This document shows, piece by piece, positions 35,252 through 43,934 of a stretch of 64,000 nucleotides of DNA. Below the pieces are notes generated by a model, which worked only from the letters and a program-made list of their open reading frames with translations, did not search any database and was not told the origin of the DNA. The stretch's first letter is position 1; the number at the start of each line of letters is the position of its first letter. Origin of the DNA: JAAYXS01 sp043820985 (GTDB lineage Bacteria; Planctomycetota; Phycisphaerae; UBA1845; Fen-1342). The translations under genes and the position numbers were made by a program. The DNA is taken from positions 1 to 64,000 of the forward strand of contig JBDRDH010000014.1 in the NCBI GenBank assembly GCA_043820985.1, written 5' to 3'.

Positions 35252-36097
35252 ATGCCCCTTCACCGTAATCCCCGGATTCGCCTGCGTCGTGTCAGCCGAG
35301 ATCAGCCGGTACGTACTTTTCCCAATACCAAGCAGCTCATGGCGGCTTGGCGTAAATACCAGCGGACCGGCGATGAGACCCTGCGCAATCAACTGATGGA
35401 GCACTATCTCTATCTGGTAAAGTACAACGCCGAACGCATCGGCGCCAAACTCCCCGATGAAGTGGACGTCGATGATCTGATGAGCTCGGGCGTTTTCGGC
35501 CTGCTCGATGCGATTGACGCTTTCGATCTAAGCCGGGGCGTCAAGTTTGAGACCTATTGCGCGCCGCGTATCCGCGGCGCGATCCTGGACGAATTGCGCA
35601 ACATGGATTGGGTACCACGCCTGGTCCGACACCGCGCTCACAAGCTGGCCAATGTTACCCGGACGCTCGAAATGGAACTGGGCCGTATTCCCAGTGAGGA
35701 TGAGATCGCCCGCCGGCTGGGCATGTCGCGTCCGCAGTTCGACAAGATGATGCGCGACGCCAACGCCGTCACGCTCATCTCACTGTCAAGAAAATTCACG
35801 CACTCCGAGTCGGCGCGGGATGTCTTTGAGATCGACGTGGTCCCCGATGAACAAAGCTCCGATCCCGTGTTGGAAGCCCAGAAACGCGATCTGCGCGACC
35901 TGGTCACCCGGGGCCTCAACCGGGCCGAACGCCTGATCGTGGTTTTGTATTATTACGAACAGATGACCATGAAGCAGATTGGTGAGACGCTCGATCTTTC
36001 GGAATCGCGTGTTAGTCAGATGCACTCGGCGATACTGGATCGCCTGCGGTCTCAGTTGCAGGCCCGCCAGCGGGAGTTTGCCACTGAGGTTGTGTAA
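35252..36097 (+). CDS. fliA: Flagellar sigma factor FliA (sigma-28)
   Basis: A 281-aa FliA/WhiG-type sigma factor directing late flagellar and chemotaxis genes. Region 2 is visible as LMEHYLYLVKYNAERIGAKLP and DLMSSGVFGLLDAIDAFDLSRGVKFETYCAPRIRGAILDELR in pieces; region 3 as ELGRIPSEDEIARRLGMS; region 4 as LYYYEQMTMKQIGETLDLSESRVSQMHSAIL in pieces. I chose the ATG at 35252, with GAGGT about 7 nt upstream; the frame opens earlier but only within the preceding gene. The N-terminal 35 residues are unusually basic. Confidence 0.93.
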   Translation: MPLHRNPRIRLRRVSRDQPVRTFPNTKQLMAAWRKYQRTGDETLRNQLMEHYLYLVKYNAERIGAKLPDEVDVDDLMSSGVFGLLDAIDAFDLSRGVKFETYCAPRIRGAILDELRNMDWVPRLVRHRAHKLANVTRTLEMELGRIPSEDEIARRLGMSRPQFDKMMRDANAVTLISLSRKFTHSESARDVFEIDVVPDEQSSDPVLEAQKRDLRDLVTRGLNRAERLIVVLYYYEQMTMKQIGETLDLSESRVSQMHSAILDRLRSQLQARQREFATEVV

Positions 36098-36114
36098 ACT
36101 GTCAGAGTTAAGCC

Positions 36115-36423
36115 ATGTCGACCATCCCGCCCAACTGGATGAGTTCTGTGCTCGGGGCCCACGAAGCCCAGAAGCAATCCGAGCAGAAGAAGGTCCGTGA
36201 ATCTTCCGACCAGGCTGAGCGCGCCGGCACTGAAAAGTTCGCGGACAGACTGAAGAACATCATCAAGGAAACAGATCCCGACAGCGAGGTTTATGAGGAC
36301 GCCGAGGGTCTCGGCAGCCAGGGCCGGCCGTTCTCCGAGGAGGAGGAGGAGGAGGAACATTTACTCGACGATGATGAGGATGAGGCCGATGAGTCCGCCG
36401 GCGGGCTCGATATTCAGGCTTGA
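36115..36423 (+). CDS. Small acidic protein downstream of fliA
   Basis: A 102-aa hydrophilic protein of unknown function. The first half is mixed-charge helical (AHEAQKQSEQKKVRESSDQAE) and the second half is very acidic, with a run of seven Glu encoded by a GAG repeat, then DDDEDEADE. It lies 17 bp after fliA and is probably the last gene of the flagellar transcript. Its last 10 bp overlap the end of the convergent glycosyltransferase gene. Confidence 0.65.
   Translation: MSTIPPNWMSSVLGAHEAQKQSEQKKVRESSDQAERAGTEKFADRLKNIIKETDPDSEVYEDAEGLGSQGRPFSEEEEEEEHLLDDDEDEADESAGGLDIQA
36337..36357 (+). repeat. GAG trinucleotide microsatellite
   Basis: Six GAG codons followed by GAA encode seven Glu residues in the acidic protein after fliA. 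Trinucleotide runs can change length by slippage without breaking the frame. Confidence 0.85.
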
Positions 36424-37730
36424 TTCATGACCGTGTTATTTCCGTGGGATTCTTTATGTCCTGGCGCCTGTCGAGAACCAGCGCTGAATAGGGTAGTGGC
36501 CAGCAGGCACATCAAAGGGTACAAAGGGGCGGCCAACCGCATATCGCCACGTGAAACCATGGCGTGGATTAACACGTAGCAAATCATCAGAGTCCACAAG
36601 CCCGCCAACTCCCGTCGCCGCAGAACCAGTATCCCGGCCCCACACGCGGCTAGTATGTAGGTGACGTAATACTGCCAGAACATTGTGTGGTATAGATGTG
36701 GGATGTACGTGCCGGATGGTCGGATGGGGAGTACCAGCTCCCAGAGCACCTGCTCTGTTTCCCATGCGGGTTTCAGGGAGAACAGGGCCATGGCCCGCCA
36801 TAGATATCGCACCAGACATTTTCCCGGATTATCGATATAGAACTCGCGTTCGGCCCGAATCAAGGCCTTGTTGATCTGGGCTTCATTGAGTCTCTGTTGG
36901 CGCAAATGCAGGAAGGCTCGGTCGGCGTGGAGATCGTAATCCCAGGCGTTGTGGTGACCGATGTTCGTGGTGAACGGCACGAACTCCTCAAAAAGGCGGT
37001 AGTTGCGGACAGTCCAGGCTGACATACCAGCCAGCGACGGTAGTCCGGTCAGCAGCAGGCAGATTATTCCCCGCCACGAGCGGTGCTCCTGGATGAATTT
37101 CCACAAGAGTGCCGGGAACACGCATATGGTGATCGGCCGGATGAACAGTGCCGCACAGGTGATCAGCCCAAAGCCCAAAGCTCCGGCGAATGATCGTAAT
37201 GGCCAGCCGAAAATCAGCAGCAATGCCAACAGAGAGAATAGAGCCGTGTGAATCGATTCCGTCATGGGATTGGGAATCCATAAGACGTGCAATCCCAGCA
37301 GGACTTGTACCGCTACCGCGGAGCCGATCCCAAACAGGCGTAGCGCGATCAGCAGCAGACAAGCTTGTGTCACCAGATCAGCGGCTATGTTGGCCACCAG
37401 TGGCACATGGAGGCTCCAGCCGAAGATGCTCCCCAGGCCGGCCAGGATGATTGGATACCCGGGGGGCCGGAAAGCTCGGAAGGTGAATCCGTTAAAGGCG
37501 GCAGTCTCACCTTCGTAATGCTGTATGTAGCCTTGCCCGGCGGCCAAATTCTTTGCCAGAACGTGATAGTCGCGGGCGTCGCTGACCAGCACTGGCGTAG
37601 CGGAAGCCAAAATCAGCCCACGCAGCAACACTGAACCGGCAAAAATCCCCACTATCGCTATGCGCAGGGAGCGTGAGGTATGAGTCAGTTCTCGGAAGGT
37701 TGCGGCCAACTCGCTGCCGGGATTTGGCAT
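36414..37730 (-). CDS. GT39/ArnT-like membrane glycosyltransferase
   Basis: A 438-aa polytopic protein with about ten hydrophobic segments. The first loop has SDARDYHVLAKNLAAGQGY, the acidic pattern (Asp then Tyr) and GxGY that mark GT-C/GT39 (dolichyl-phosphate-mannose or ArnT type) transferases using lipid-linked sugar donors. It probably adds a sugar to a protein or to the envelope. The substrate cannot be read from sequence. It is convergent with the flagellar block, so flagellin glycosylation is a possibility but not shown. Confidence 0.75.
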   Translation of the reverse strand: MPNPGSELAATFRELTHTSRSLRIAIVGIFAGSVLLRGLILASATPVLVSDARDYHVLAKNLAAGQGYIQHYEGETAAFNGFTFRAFRPPGYPIILAGLGSIFGWSLHVPLVANIAADLVTQACLLLIALRLFGIGSAVAVQVLLGLHVLWIPNPMTESIHTALFSLLALLLIFGWPLRSFAGALGFGLITCAALFIRPITICVFPALLWKFIQEHRSWRGIICLLLTGLPSLAGMSAWTVRNYRLFEEFVPFTTNIGHHNAWDYDLHADRAFLHLRQQRLNEAQINKALIRAEREFYIDNPGKCLVRYLWRAMALFSLKPAWETEQVLWELVLPIRPSGTYIPHLYHTMFWQYYVTYILAACGAGILVLRRRELAGLWTLMICYVLIHAMVSRGDMRLAAPLYPLMCLLATTLFSAGSRQAPGHKESHGNNTVMNQA

Positions 37731-37778
37731 GATGCCAGGTTTCCAAAGCCGAACGACAGGCTGTTTGACGAGAGGCGC

Positions 37779-38417
37779 TTACGCTTCTCCGCGCAGTTTC
37801 GCCCGCAATTCTGCCAGTTCGGCCCGCTTATTCGCGGGAATGCTCCGGATCTGGCCGATCAACCGTGCCTGATAAACTATGCGACAGAGGGCTTCCAGTG
37901 TTTCCATCAGTATATAGGCCGTTTCGAGATCAGGTCCCCAAGTCACCGCTCCGTGGTTTTGCAGAAGGGTGGCGGAATGGTCTTTGAGCAACGGCAGCAG
38001 GGCGGTCGCCATGTCAGGCGTACCGGGAGTTTGGTAAGTTATTTGTGGAACCATACCCAGGAATATATCACCCTCGGGTAGCACGCCGGTCAGATCGACA
38101 GGATCCAGCACCGCCAGGGTAGTCGCGAACGGGGGGTGTGTGTGCACGATAGCCTGTACACCGTCATCTGACTGGTACATCCGGAGGTGCATCGGGATCT
38201 CGCTGCTGCAACGGCGTGTGCCCTCCATCTGCTGCCCATCAAGACTGACCACGCAGAGATCCGCGGGACGCATCAAACCCTTACAAACGCCGGTGGGAGT
38301 GCATAAGACGCGATTTTCAGGCATTCGGCAGGAGAAATTCCCCTCGGTGCCCGCTACGAGCTGCCGCCCGTAGGCGCGCTGGCCGATTGCACACATCTGT
38401 TCGGCTAAATCTTCCAT
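37779..38417 (-). CDS. Class II aldolase/adducin family protein
   Basis: A 212-aa zinc enzyme of the FucA/AraD fold, probably cleaving or epimerising a sugar phosphate. Family motifs are visible: GTEGNFSCR (phosphate loop), CSSEIPMH with the catalytic-site Glu, zinc ligands in HTHPPF and the later His in QNHGAVTWG. I chose the ATG at 38417; the frame opens 30 codons earlier, but the upstream part is not conserved and a promoter lies inside it. There is no Shine-Dalgarno, consistent with a leaderless start. Substrate unknown (fuculose phosphate and methylthioribulose phosphate types are alternatives). Confidence 0.85.
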   Translation of the reverse strand: MEDLAEQMCAIGQRAYGRQLVAGTEGNFSCRMPENRVLCTPTGVCKGLMRPADLCVVSLDGQQMEGTRRCSSEIPMHLRMYQSDDGVQAIVHTHPPFATTLAVLDPVDLTGVLPEGDIFLGMVPQITYQTPGTPDMATALLPLLKDHSATLLQNHGAVTWGPDLETAYILMETLEALCRIVYQARLIGQIRSIPANKRAELAELRAKLRGEA

Positions 38418-38424
38418 TTTTGTG

Positions 38425-38453
38425 ATACTAGCGTGTTCTCCGGCGGCCAACAA
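38425..38453 (-). promoter_or_regulatory. Promoter of the class II aldolase gene, leaderless
   Basis: On the minus strand, -35 TTGTTG (38453-38448) and -10 TAGTAT (38430-38425) are 17 bp apart. The -10 ends 7 nt before the ATG at 38417, so transcription would begin at the start codon. Confidence 0.6.
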
Positions 38454-38500
38454 CCGATTCCTGTAAGCTGCCAGAGTTGCCTGAAGAGCCCGATTTGCCC

Positions 38501-38529
38501 TTGGCAATTGGTGGATACCGGCTTATCAT
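38501..38529 (+). promoter_or_regulatory. Promoter of acpP-fabF
   Basis: -35 TTGGCA (38501-38506) and -10 TATCAT (38524-38529) with a 17-bp spacer, about 158 nt upstream of the acpP GTG. No other gene lies between, so the mRNA leader would be long. Confidence 0.65.
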
Positions 38530-38693
38530 CCCCCGCATTGCGGGCCAAGCTGGGTGATGCCGGCCTGTCCAGGTTAGCGTGTCTGCGCTTATTTGGACGT
38601 CGGTTTGCCATGCAGGGCCCAGGGAGCGGTGTGCTCCCATGGACTATTGGGGTCTGTTGGAACGGGTTCGGAACCTGCCAGGAGGAACCGATC

Positions 38694-38945
38694 GTGCCTG
38701 AACTGGCTGATATCGAGGCCAAGGTCAAAAAGATCGTCGCCGAACAGATGGGTGTCTCCGAGGACGAAATCACTCGGGAGACTTCATTCGTAAATGACTT
38801 GAATGCCGACTCGCTCGATACCGTCGAGTTGGTCATGGAATTCGAGGACGGCTTTGAGATGAGCATTCCCGATGAGGAGGCGGAGAAGATCCAAACCGTC
38901 GGGATGGCGATCGATTACATCAACAAACACCTCGAAAGCAAGTAG
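38694..38945 (+). CDS. acpP: Acyl carrier protein
   Basis: An 83-aa acidic carrier whose phosphopantetheine arm holds growing fatty acids. The attachment site is S40 in NADSLDTVELVMEFE, with the IPDEEAEKIQTVGMAIDYI helix after it. I chose GTG at 38694 because a strong AGGAGG lies 8 nt upstream; the frame is open much further upstream but carries no ACP similarity. It is followed by fabF at 20 bp. Confidence 0.96.
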   Translation: MPELADIEAKVKKIVAEQMGVSEDEITRETSFVNDLNADSLDTVELVMEFEDGFEMSIPDEEAEKIQTVGMAIDYINKHLESK

Positions 38946-38965
38946 TCGACGGTTAGGACGCTCCC

Positions 38966-40201
38966 ATGGCTGATCGTCGGGTTGTCATTACCGGGCTGGG
39001 GGCAGTTACCCCTCTCGGTAGCTCGGTAGGCGTTTACTGGGATGGCTTGATCTCAGGGCGCTCCGGTATTGCGACCGTACAACGCCACAATCTCGAAGGA
39101 TACGATGTAACCTTCGGCGGCGAGTGTCTCGATTTTGACCCGATGGAATATATCGAGCACCGCGTCTCCAAGCGCATGGACCGGGTCACCCAGTTGGCGA
39201 TAGCGGCTTCCAAGATGGCTGTCGCCGAGGCAAAGCTGGATGGGCGCTATGAACCGACCCGCAGTGGCGTGATTCTCGGGACGGGTATTGGGGGATTGCG
39301 TGAGATCGAAGAGCAGTATCTGCGACTGCTTGAGAGGGGCCCGCGCAAAGTCTCGGCGTTCACGATTCCCAAGCTTATGGCCAATGCGGGCGCGGGTGCC
39401 ATCTCGATCGAGTTTGGCTTCCTGGGTCTGAACGAATCCATCTCGACGGCTTGTGCGTCGGCCGGCAACGCCATGGGGGAGGGTTATCATGCCATTCGCC
39501 GCGGTCAGCTTGATGTCGTCATCACGGGCGGCTCCGAGGCGGCCGTGACGCCCTTGGGGATTGCGGCATTCGCGGCCATGAAAGCTCTCAGCACGCGCAA
39601 CGATGATCCGGCGCATGCGTCGCGACCCTTTGATAAGGATCGCGATGGCTTTGTTTTGAGCGAAGGTGCTGGCATTCTCGTGCTCGAGGACTACGAACAT
39701 GCCCGCGCGCGCGGCGCGCCGATTATCTGCGAGATGATCGGATTCGGCGCCACGGCTGACGCTGGCGACATGGTTCAGCCGGATCCGAGTGGTGCCGGCG
39801 CGGCGCGCGCCATGACCACCGCCCTGGCGGCCGCCCGCCTCAATCCCGAAGACATCGACTATGTCAATGCACACGGCACCGCCACGATACTGGGTGATGT
39901 GGCTGAAACGAGGGCCATCAAATCAGCTTTTGGACCGGCGGCCAGAAAGCTGGCGGTTAGCAGCACCAAGAGCGCCATCGGACACCTGCTGGGAGCCAGC
40001 GCCGGCGTGGAAGCCATCGCCTGTATCATGGCGATGTGCAGCAACACGATTCCACCTACCATTAATCTGGAATCTCCCGATCCCGAGTGCGACCTGGATT
40101 ATGTCCCGCATACCGCCCGCGATGCCCAGGTCACAACCACCATGAACAACTCGTTCGGGTTTGGCGGTCATAACGCCTGCGTCATTTTCCGTAAGCTCTA
40201 G
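38966..40201 (+). CDS. fabF: 3-oxoacyl-ACP synthase II (FabF)
   Basis: A 411-aa condensing enzyme elongating acyl-ACP with malonyl-ACP. The Cys-His-His triad is complete: C163 in TACASAGNA, H303 in NAHGTAT and H340 in SAIGHLLGASAG. The length and the C-terminal NSFGFGGHNAC are standard for KAS II. Located directly after acpP, the common acpP-fabF arrangement. Confidence 0.96.
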   Translation: MADRRVVITGLGAVTPLGSSVGVYWDGLISGRSGIATVQRHNLEGYDVTFGGECLDFDPMEYIEHRVSKRMDRVTQLAIAASKMAVAEAKLDGRYEPTRSGVILGTGIGGLREIEEQYLRLLERGPRKVSAFTIPKLMANAGAGAISIEFGFLGLNESISTACASAGNAMGEGYHAIRRGQLDVVITGGSEAAVTPLGIAAFAAMKALSTRNDDPAHASRPFDKDRDGFVLSEGAGILVLEDYEHARARGAPIICEMIGFGATADAGDMVQPDPSGAGAARAMTTALAAARLNPEDIDYVNAHGTATILGDVAETRAIKSAFGPAARKLAVSSTKSAIGHLLGASAGVEAIACIMAMCSNTIPPTINLESPDPECDLDYVPHTARDAQVTTTMNNSFGFGGHNACVIFRKL

Positions 40202-40261
40202 CCTATATCCTCGCACCACTTTCGGATTCACTCGTATAAGGGTGTGCCTGAGAGGAATTGA

Positions 40262-41188
40262 ATGCGCGGGAAAACACTTACGTCTGAAAATGACGCTCAG
40301 CGACCTCGTCGGCGAATAACCCGCCGCCGATTGCTGCTGGCGGGATTAGGCGGTCTCGGGCTCGGCGGACTGACTGCGGGTTATGCTCGCTACATTGAGC
40401 CTTTCTGGTCCAAGCTTGAACGCGTGACTATGAACCTGCCGAACCTGGGCCACGGCTGGCACGGGCGGCGGATCATCCAGCTTTCCGATTTACACCTCGA
40501 ACGTGGACTCTCGGGTCCATACCTCAATAAACAAATGGAACGCTGTACAAATCTGAAACCCGACCTGATCGTGCTTACCGGCGACTTCATCACACGGGGA
40601 CGTTCGGACCTGTTCGCGGACCTCGTCAGGTTACTGGAACGTTTGAAAGCCCCTCGGGGGATCTATGCCGTGCTTGGCAACCATGATTATGGCATCTATT
40701 CACCCTTGCGACGTTTAACGGCTAGTCGCGGCGCGGCCGCGTTCGCCAGGCGGACGACTGACCGGCTGGCCGCCGCTGGAATTGAGGTGTTGAGCAACGA
40801 GCGGCGGGTGGTATCTATTGGCGAAGACCAATTACAACTGGTTGGACTGGCGGATCACTGGAGCGGTTTCTGTGACATTCCGGCGGCGTTTGCCGAGGTT
40901 GAGCCCGATCAGCCATGCCTGGCACTGTGTCACAACCCTGATTTATTCCCGGTGCTGAAGGACTACCCTTGCGACTGGGTGCTCAGCGGTCATACCCACG
41001 GTGGCCAGGTGCGGATACCATTTTTCGGCGCTCCCATCCTGCCAATCCGCAATCGTCAATATGATGCCGGTCTGTTTGATGAGGATGGAAAATGTCTTTA
41101 CGTTAATCGTGGGCTGGGTTATCTGCGGCGCATCCGGTTCAATTGTCGCCCCGAGATTACCGAGTTCACCCTCGCGGCAAAGGCTTGA
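40262..41188 (+). CDS. Exported metallophosphoesterase (YkuE/LpxH-like)
   Basis: A 308-aa calcineurin-like phosphoesterase. The N-terminus has a twin-arginine-like signal (RRRITRRRLLLAGLGGLGLGG, within residues 14-36), so it probably acts outside the cytoplasm or is membrane-anchored. Metal-binding motifs are all present: SDLHLERG, TGDFITRG, GNHDYG and SGHTHGGQV. The closest known type is YkuE-like, sometimes active on lipids such as UDP-diacylglucosamine; the substrate is not known here. A GAGAGGA Shine-Dalgarno precedes the ATG. Confidence 0.87.
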   Translation: MRGKTLTSENDAQRPRRRITRRRLLLAGLGGLGLGGLTAGYARYIEPFWSKLERVTMNLPNLGHGWHGRRIIQLSDLHLERGLSGPYLNKQMERCTNLKPDLIVLTGDFITRGRSDLFADLVRLLERLKAPRGIYAVLGNHDYGIYSPLRRLTASRGAAAFARRTTDRLAAAGIEVLSNERRVVSIGEDQLQLVGLADHWSGFCDIPAAFAEVEPDQPCLALCHNPDLFPVLKDYPCDWVLSGHTHGGQVRIPFFGAPILPIRNRQYDAGLFDEDGKCLYVNRGLGYLRRIRFNCRPEITEFTLAAKA

Positions 41189-41196
41189 GAGTCAGG

Positions 41197-42474
41197 TTAT
41201 GGTGGCAGCGCCTCATCGGCTTTGACGGTGCTTTTCACGTTCTTGTGCTGCCCGGGATGACTGCTCGCCAGCAACAGGATTCCCAGGATCAGCAATGCCA
41301 GCCAATGCGCGCCGTATACTCGTGCAATCTCAAATATCCAGGCCACCATGGCTGCCAACCACACCAGCAAACCGATACGCCCCAGGCGCCCCCGTCGATT
41401 ATGCGCCTCGATCAGCATAAGGCGCAATAAGAGTACCAGGCCCGGCAGGGCCCAAACCAGATAGTATTGCCGGGATAGCGGCGACAGGATCCACATTGCC
41501 AGCAGATATACCGCGAATTCGGTTCGGCGACCCACTTCATCCAGCGCCTGGGCCGGTCGCCGGGTGAACCATAGCAGGCCGATAGCCAGAAACGCCAATC
41601 CGCCGCGCGCCAACCATGTACTGGTTTGCTCGCTGACGTGCAGTGGCTGGTAGGGGGCCCGATAGGGGTGGTCGCTGGTCAGCAGGCGGGCGCAAATGGC
41701 GGTCAGGGACTGGTTGCGCCGGTCGATGAAATGCTCGGGTAAACCACTGTCCGTCATGCCCTGTGTGGGAGCCCCGCGCACGTTATGTTCCCACCACTCA
41801 CTGTGATATTGCGCGGTTTGCCGCGGGCCGAATGCGATTAAAGTGGGTAGGAAAACGATCAACAGCATCCAAATGACGCAACCGGCCAGTGCACGCCATT
41901 CCCGTTTGACCAGCAACCAGACAATAAAGATGGCTGGTAGGAGTTTGATAACCGTAGCCAGGCCGATCAACGCGCCGGCGGTAAGCCGCCGGTTGCGTTC
42001 CAGTGCTGATAGTGCGGCCAGCAACAGCGCCAATATCAGGTAACTAAGCTGGTTAAACTTGCTGGCCTCGTAAAGTGCCGGAGCGGCAATCAGACATGAC
42101 AAGGCCAGCGGGCCGGCTATCGCATGCATGTTCTGCCGGGCACGAAGCCAGCGGACCAGCACCATGAGAACATATGCCAGACACACGAGTTGACCGCCGG
42201 TCCATAAAACGGCGGCGGTAGTATGGCCCGCGCAAGTCAGTGGAGCCAGCAAGAGAGACACGACCGGCGGATAGAAAGGCAATTGTCGCTCAGCCGGTGG
42301 AGGTAACTCGCCATGTTCCCAGGTGTATTGTGCATCGTGGTAGAAATGCTCGAAGTCGAAACGTCCGGTATAGGACCGCACGAATGAGACGGTCCCCAGT
42401 GCCGCCAGCAATACCAGCCAGCCGATCCAGTGAGTATCATTTCGGAGTAATCTGATCATGTGGCCGAGGCTCAC
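41197..42474 (-). CDS. GT87 family membrane glycosyltransferase, copy A
   Basis: A 425-aa polytopic protein (about 10 TM segments) of the DUF2029/GT87 type, which transfers mannose or a similar sugar from a polyprenyl phosphate. The N-terminal loop DFEHFYHDAQYTWEHGELPP has the acidic residues expected in GT-C enzymes. It starts with GTG at 42474, or more likely with ATG at 42459. It lies 38-53 bp after a paralogue with the same topology, so the two probably arose by tandem duplication and are co-transcribed. Substrate unknown. Confidence 0.75.
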   Translation of the reverse strand: MSLGHMIRLLRNDTHWIGWLVLLAALGTVSFVRSYTGRFDFEHFYHDAQYTWEHGELPPPAERQLPFYPPVVSLLLAPLTCAGHTTAAVLWTGGQLVCLAYVLMVLVRWLRARQNMHAIAGPLALSCLIAAPALYEASKFNQLSYLILALLLAALSALERNRRLTAGALIGLATVIKLLPAIFIVWLLVKREWRALAGCVIWMLLIVFLPTLIAFGPRQTAQYHSEWWEHNVRGAPTQGMTDSGLPEHFIDRRNQSLTAICARLLTSDHPYRAPYQPLHVSEQTSTWLARGGLAFLAIGLLWFTRRPAQALDEVGRRTEFAVYLLAMWILSPLSRQYYLVWALPGLVLLLRLMLIEAHNRRGRLGRIGLLVWLAAMVAWIFEIARVYGAHWLALLILGILLLASSHPGQHKNVKSTVKADEALPP

Positions 42475-42512
42475 TTGGTGGTTTGCATAACTGGGCAGTC
42501 CGTTGATTGTTT

Positions 42513-43889
42513 CTATTGATTGATACAGTCATTGGGGATAGCGCGCGCATCGCGCTTGAGCTGCACCAGCATCAGTGCTATCGGCAGCGCCATGCCAAGC
42601 ACCGACCAGAGCAGGATTCCAGCGGCCTGTGGCAGCGTCCAGCGCAACGCACACTGCACAACGATCATGCCCAGCAGGCAAGCCAGAGCCAGCCACGACC
42701 AGCGCCGCCGCCAGCCAACATGGTGGAGAACACCAGCCAGGATCGCCAGCGCCGGGTAGGCCCAGATGAGATGATACCCACGCATAACCGGCATGAACCA
42801 GAGCATGGCCAGCAGGAACAAGCCCCATTCGAGACGCAGTTGCCAGGGTGACAGTTTCCTGGCGGGATGTCGCGCCAGCCAGATCAGACCGATCAGGCTC
42901 AGCACCTGGATCGTCAACACAAGCCACACAATTGTCTCCCGGGACCAGGATAGAACATTCATGGTCTGGTATTCATCCGGGGCTTCCAGCCGCGGATCAT
43001 TATCAAAATGAAGTGCGTAATTGGTGGGATGGAGCCAGCGACTGGCAACCGCCCCCAGGCCCTGGTTGCGCCAGTCCATTTCGGTCTGGGCCATGATCAG
43101 TCCGCGCTGTGAGCCGTGGATGGTGGCATTGTGCAGCCAGGAGCGATAGCAATCCGTGGCATACTCCTGGCCGTAAATCGCGAAAGTTGCCAATGGCCCG
43201 GCCACCAATATTGTGACCACCGCGGCTGTGACCGTCCGCAGTTGACGCTTTAACAGAAACCACACCACCAGCAACAGCGGCGTGACCTTGAGCAATACCG
43301 CCAGGCCAAGCCAGAAGCCGGCGGTGTAGTGCTTTCCCCGCTGCCAGCAGACGAAAGCCGCTGTCAGAAGCAATAAGGTGAAGTTGTTGATCTGGTTGAG
43401 CCGGTATTCCCAGTACCAGAAAACCGCCAGCAGGATAAAGGGCACCAATTGGGTAACCGGCCAGTCGCGGCGCGGTAGTCCGACCAAATAGGATCCCACC
43501 AGGCGCATGGTTGCCAATGTTGCCAGCAGGTTCAGTCCCAACCACAGCAGGCCGGCGACCTTGGGCGGTGCCCACGCCAGTAAGGTCAGAATGCGTGATA
43601 CAAACGGCAGATACCATTCGATCCCGCCCCGAGGTGTAATACGTCCATCCGGATCCACGTCATAGCCGGGATCCAATCCGCCATGCTGCAAAAGTGCCGC
43701 GCCACCCTTATAAAAATACTCGAAGTCAGGCGCGAAGCGATCGACACAGTATTTTGCTGTCCGGGCGAAGCTGAAGAGGGTTGCCAGCAATACCAGTAGA
43801 CAAAGCACACGCATGTAGCCGGGCGCTGCACGGGGAGGCCGCGGTGCCGAGGGTTCGGTCAGGACGGATATGTCGTCTGAGGGAATCAT
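42513..43889 (-). CDS. GT87 family membrane glycosyltransferase, copy B
   Basis: A 458-aa paralogue of the downstream gene, with similar topology and the loop DFEYFYKGGAALLQHGGLDP; the shared segments QxNxxxLLLLxA and LKVTPLLLVVWFLLKRQ resemble KLLPAIFIVWLLVKRE in copy A. No Shine-Dalgarno precedes the ATG, which sits 9 nt after a -10 box, so translation is probably leaderless. Product unknown; a role in envelope or polysaccharide glycosylation is an inference. Confidence 0.75.
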   Translation of the reverse strand: MIPSDDISVLTEPSAPRPPRAAPGYMRVLCLLVLLATLFSFARTAKYCVDRFAPDFEYFYKGGAALLQHGGLDPGYDVDPDGRITPRGGIEWYLPFVSRILTLLAWAPPKVAGLLWLGLNLLATLATMRLVGSYLVGLPRRDWPVTQLVPFILLAVFWYWEYRLNQINNFTLLLLTAAFVCWQRGKHYTAGFWLGLAVLLKVTPLLLVVWFLLKRQLRTVTAAVVTILVAGPLATFAIYGQEYATDCYRSWLHNATIHGSQRGLIMAQTEMDWRNQGLGAVASRWLHPTNYALHFDNDPRLEAPDEYQTMNVLSWSRETIVWLVLTIQVLSLIGLIWLARHPARKLSPWQLRLEWGLFLLAMLWFMPVMRGYHLIWAYPALAILAGVLHHVGWRRRWSWLALACLLGMIVVQCALRWTLPQAAGILLWSVLGMALPIALMLVQLKRDARAIPNDCINQ

Positions 43890-43898
43890 CTCGCCGCG

Positions 43899-43927
43899 AT
43901 TCTAAGCCTGCTACCCGATGGCAACAA
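43899..43927 (-). promoter_or_regulatory. Promoter of the GT87 pair, leaderless
   Basis: On the minus strand, -35 TTGTTG (43927-43922) and -10 TAGAAT (43904-43899) have a 17-bp spacer. The -10 ends 9 nt before the ATG at 43889, placing the transcription start within about 3 nt of the start codon. Confidence 0.6.
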
Positions 43928-43934
43928 CGCGGCA

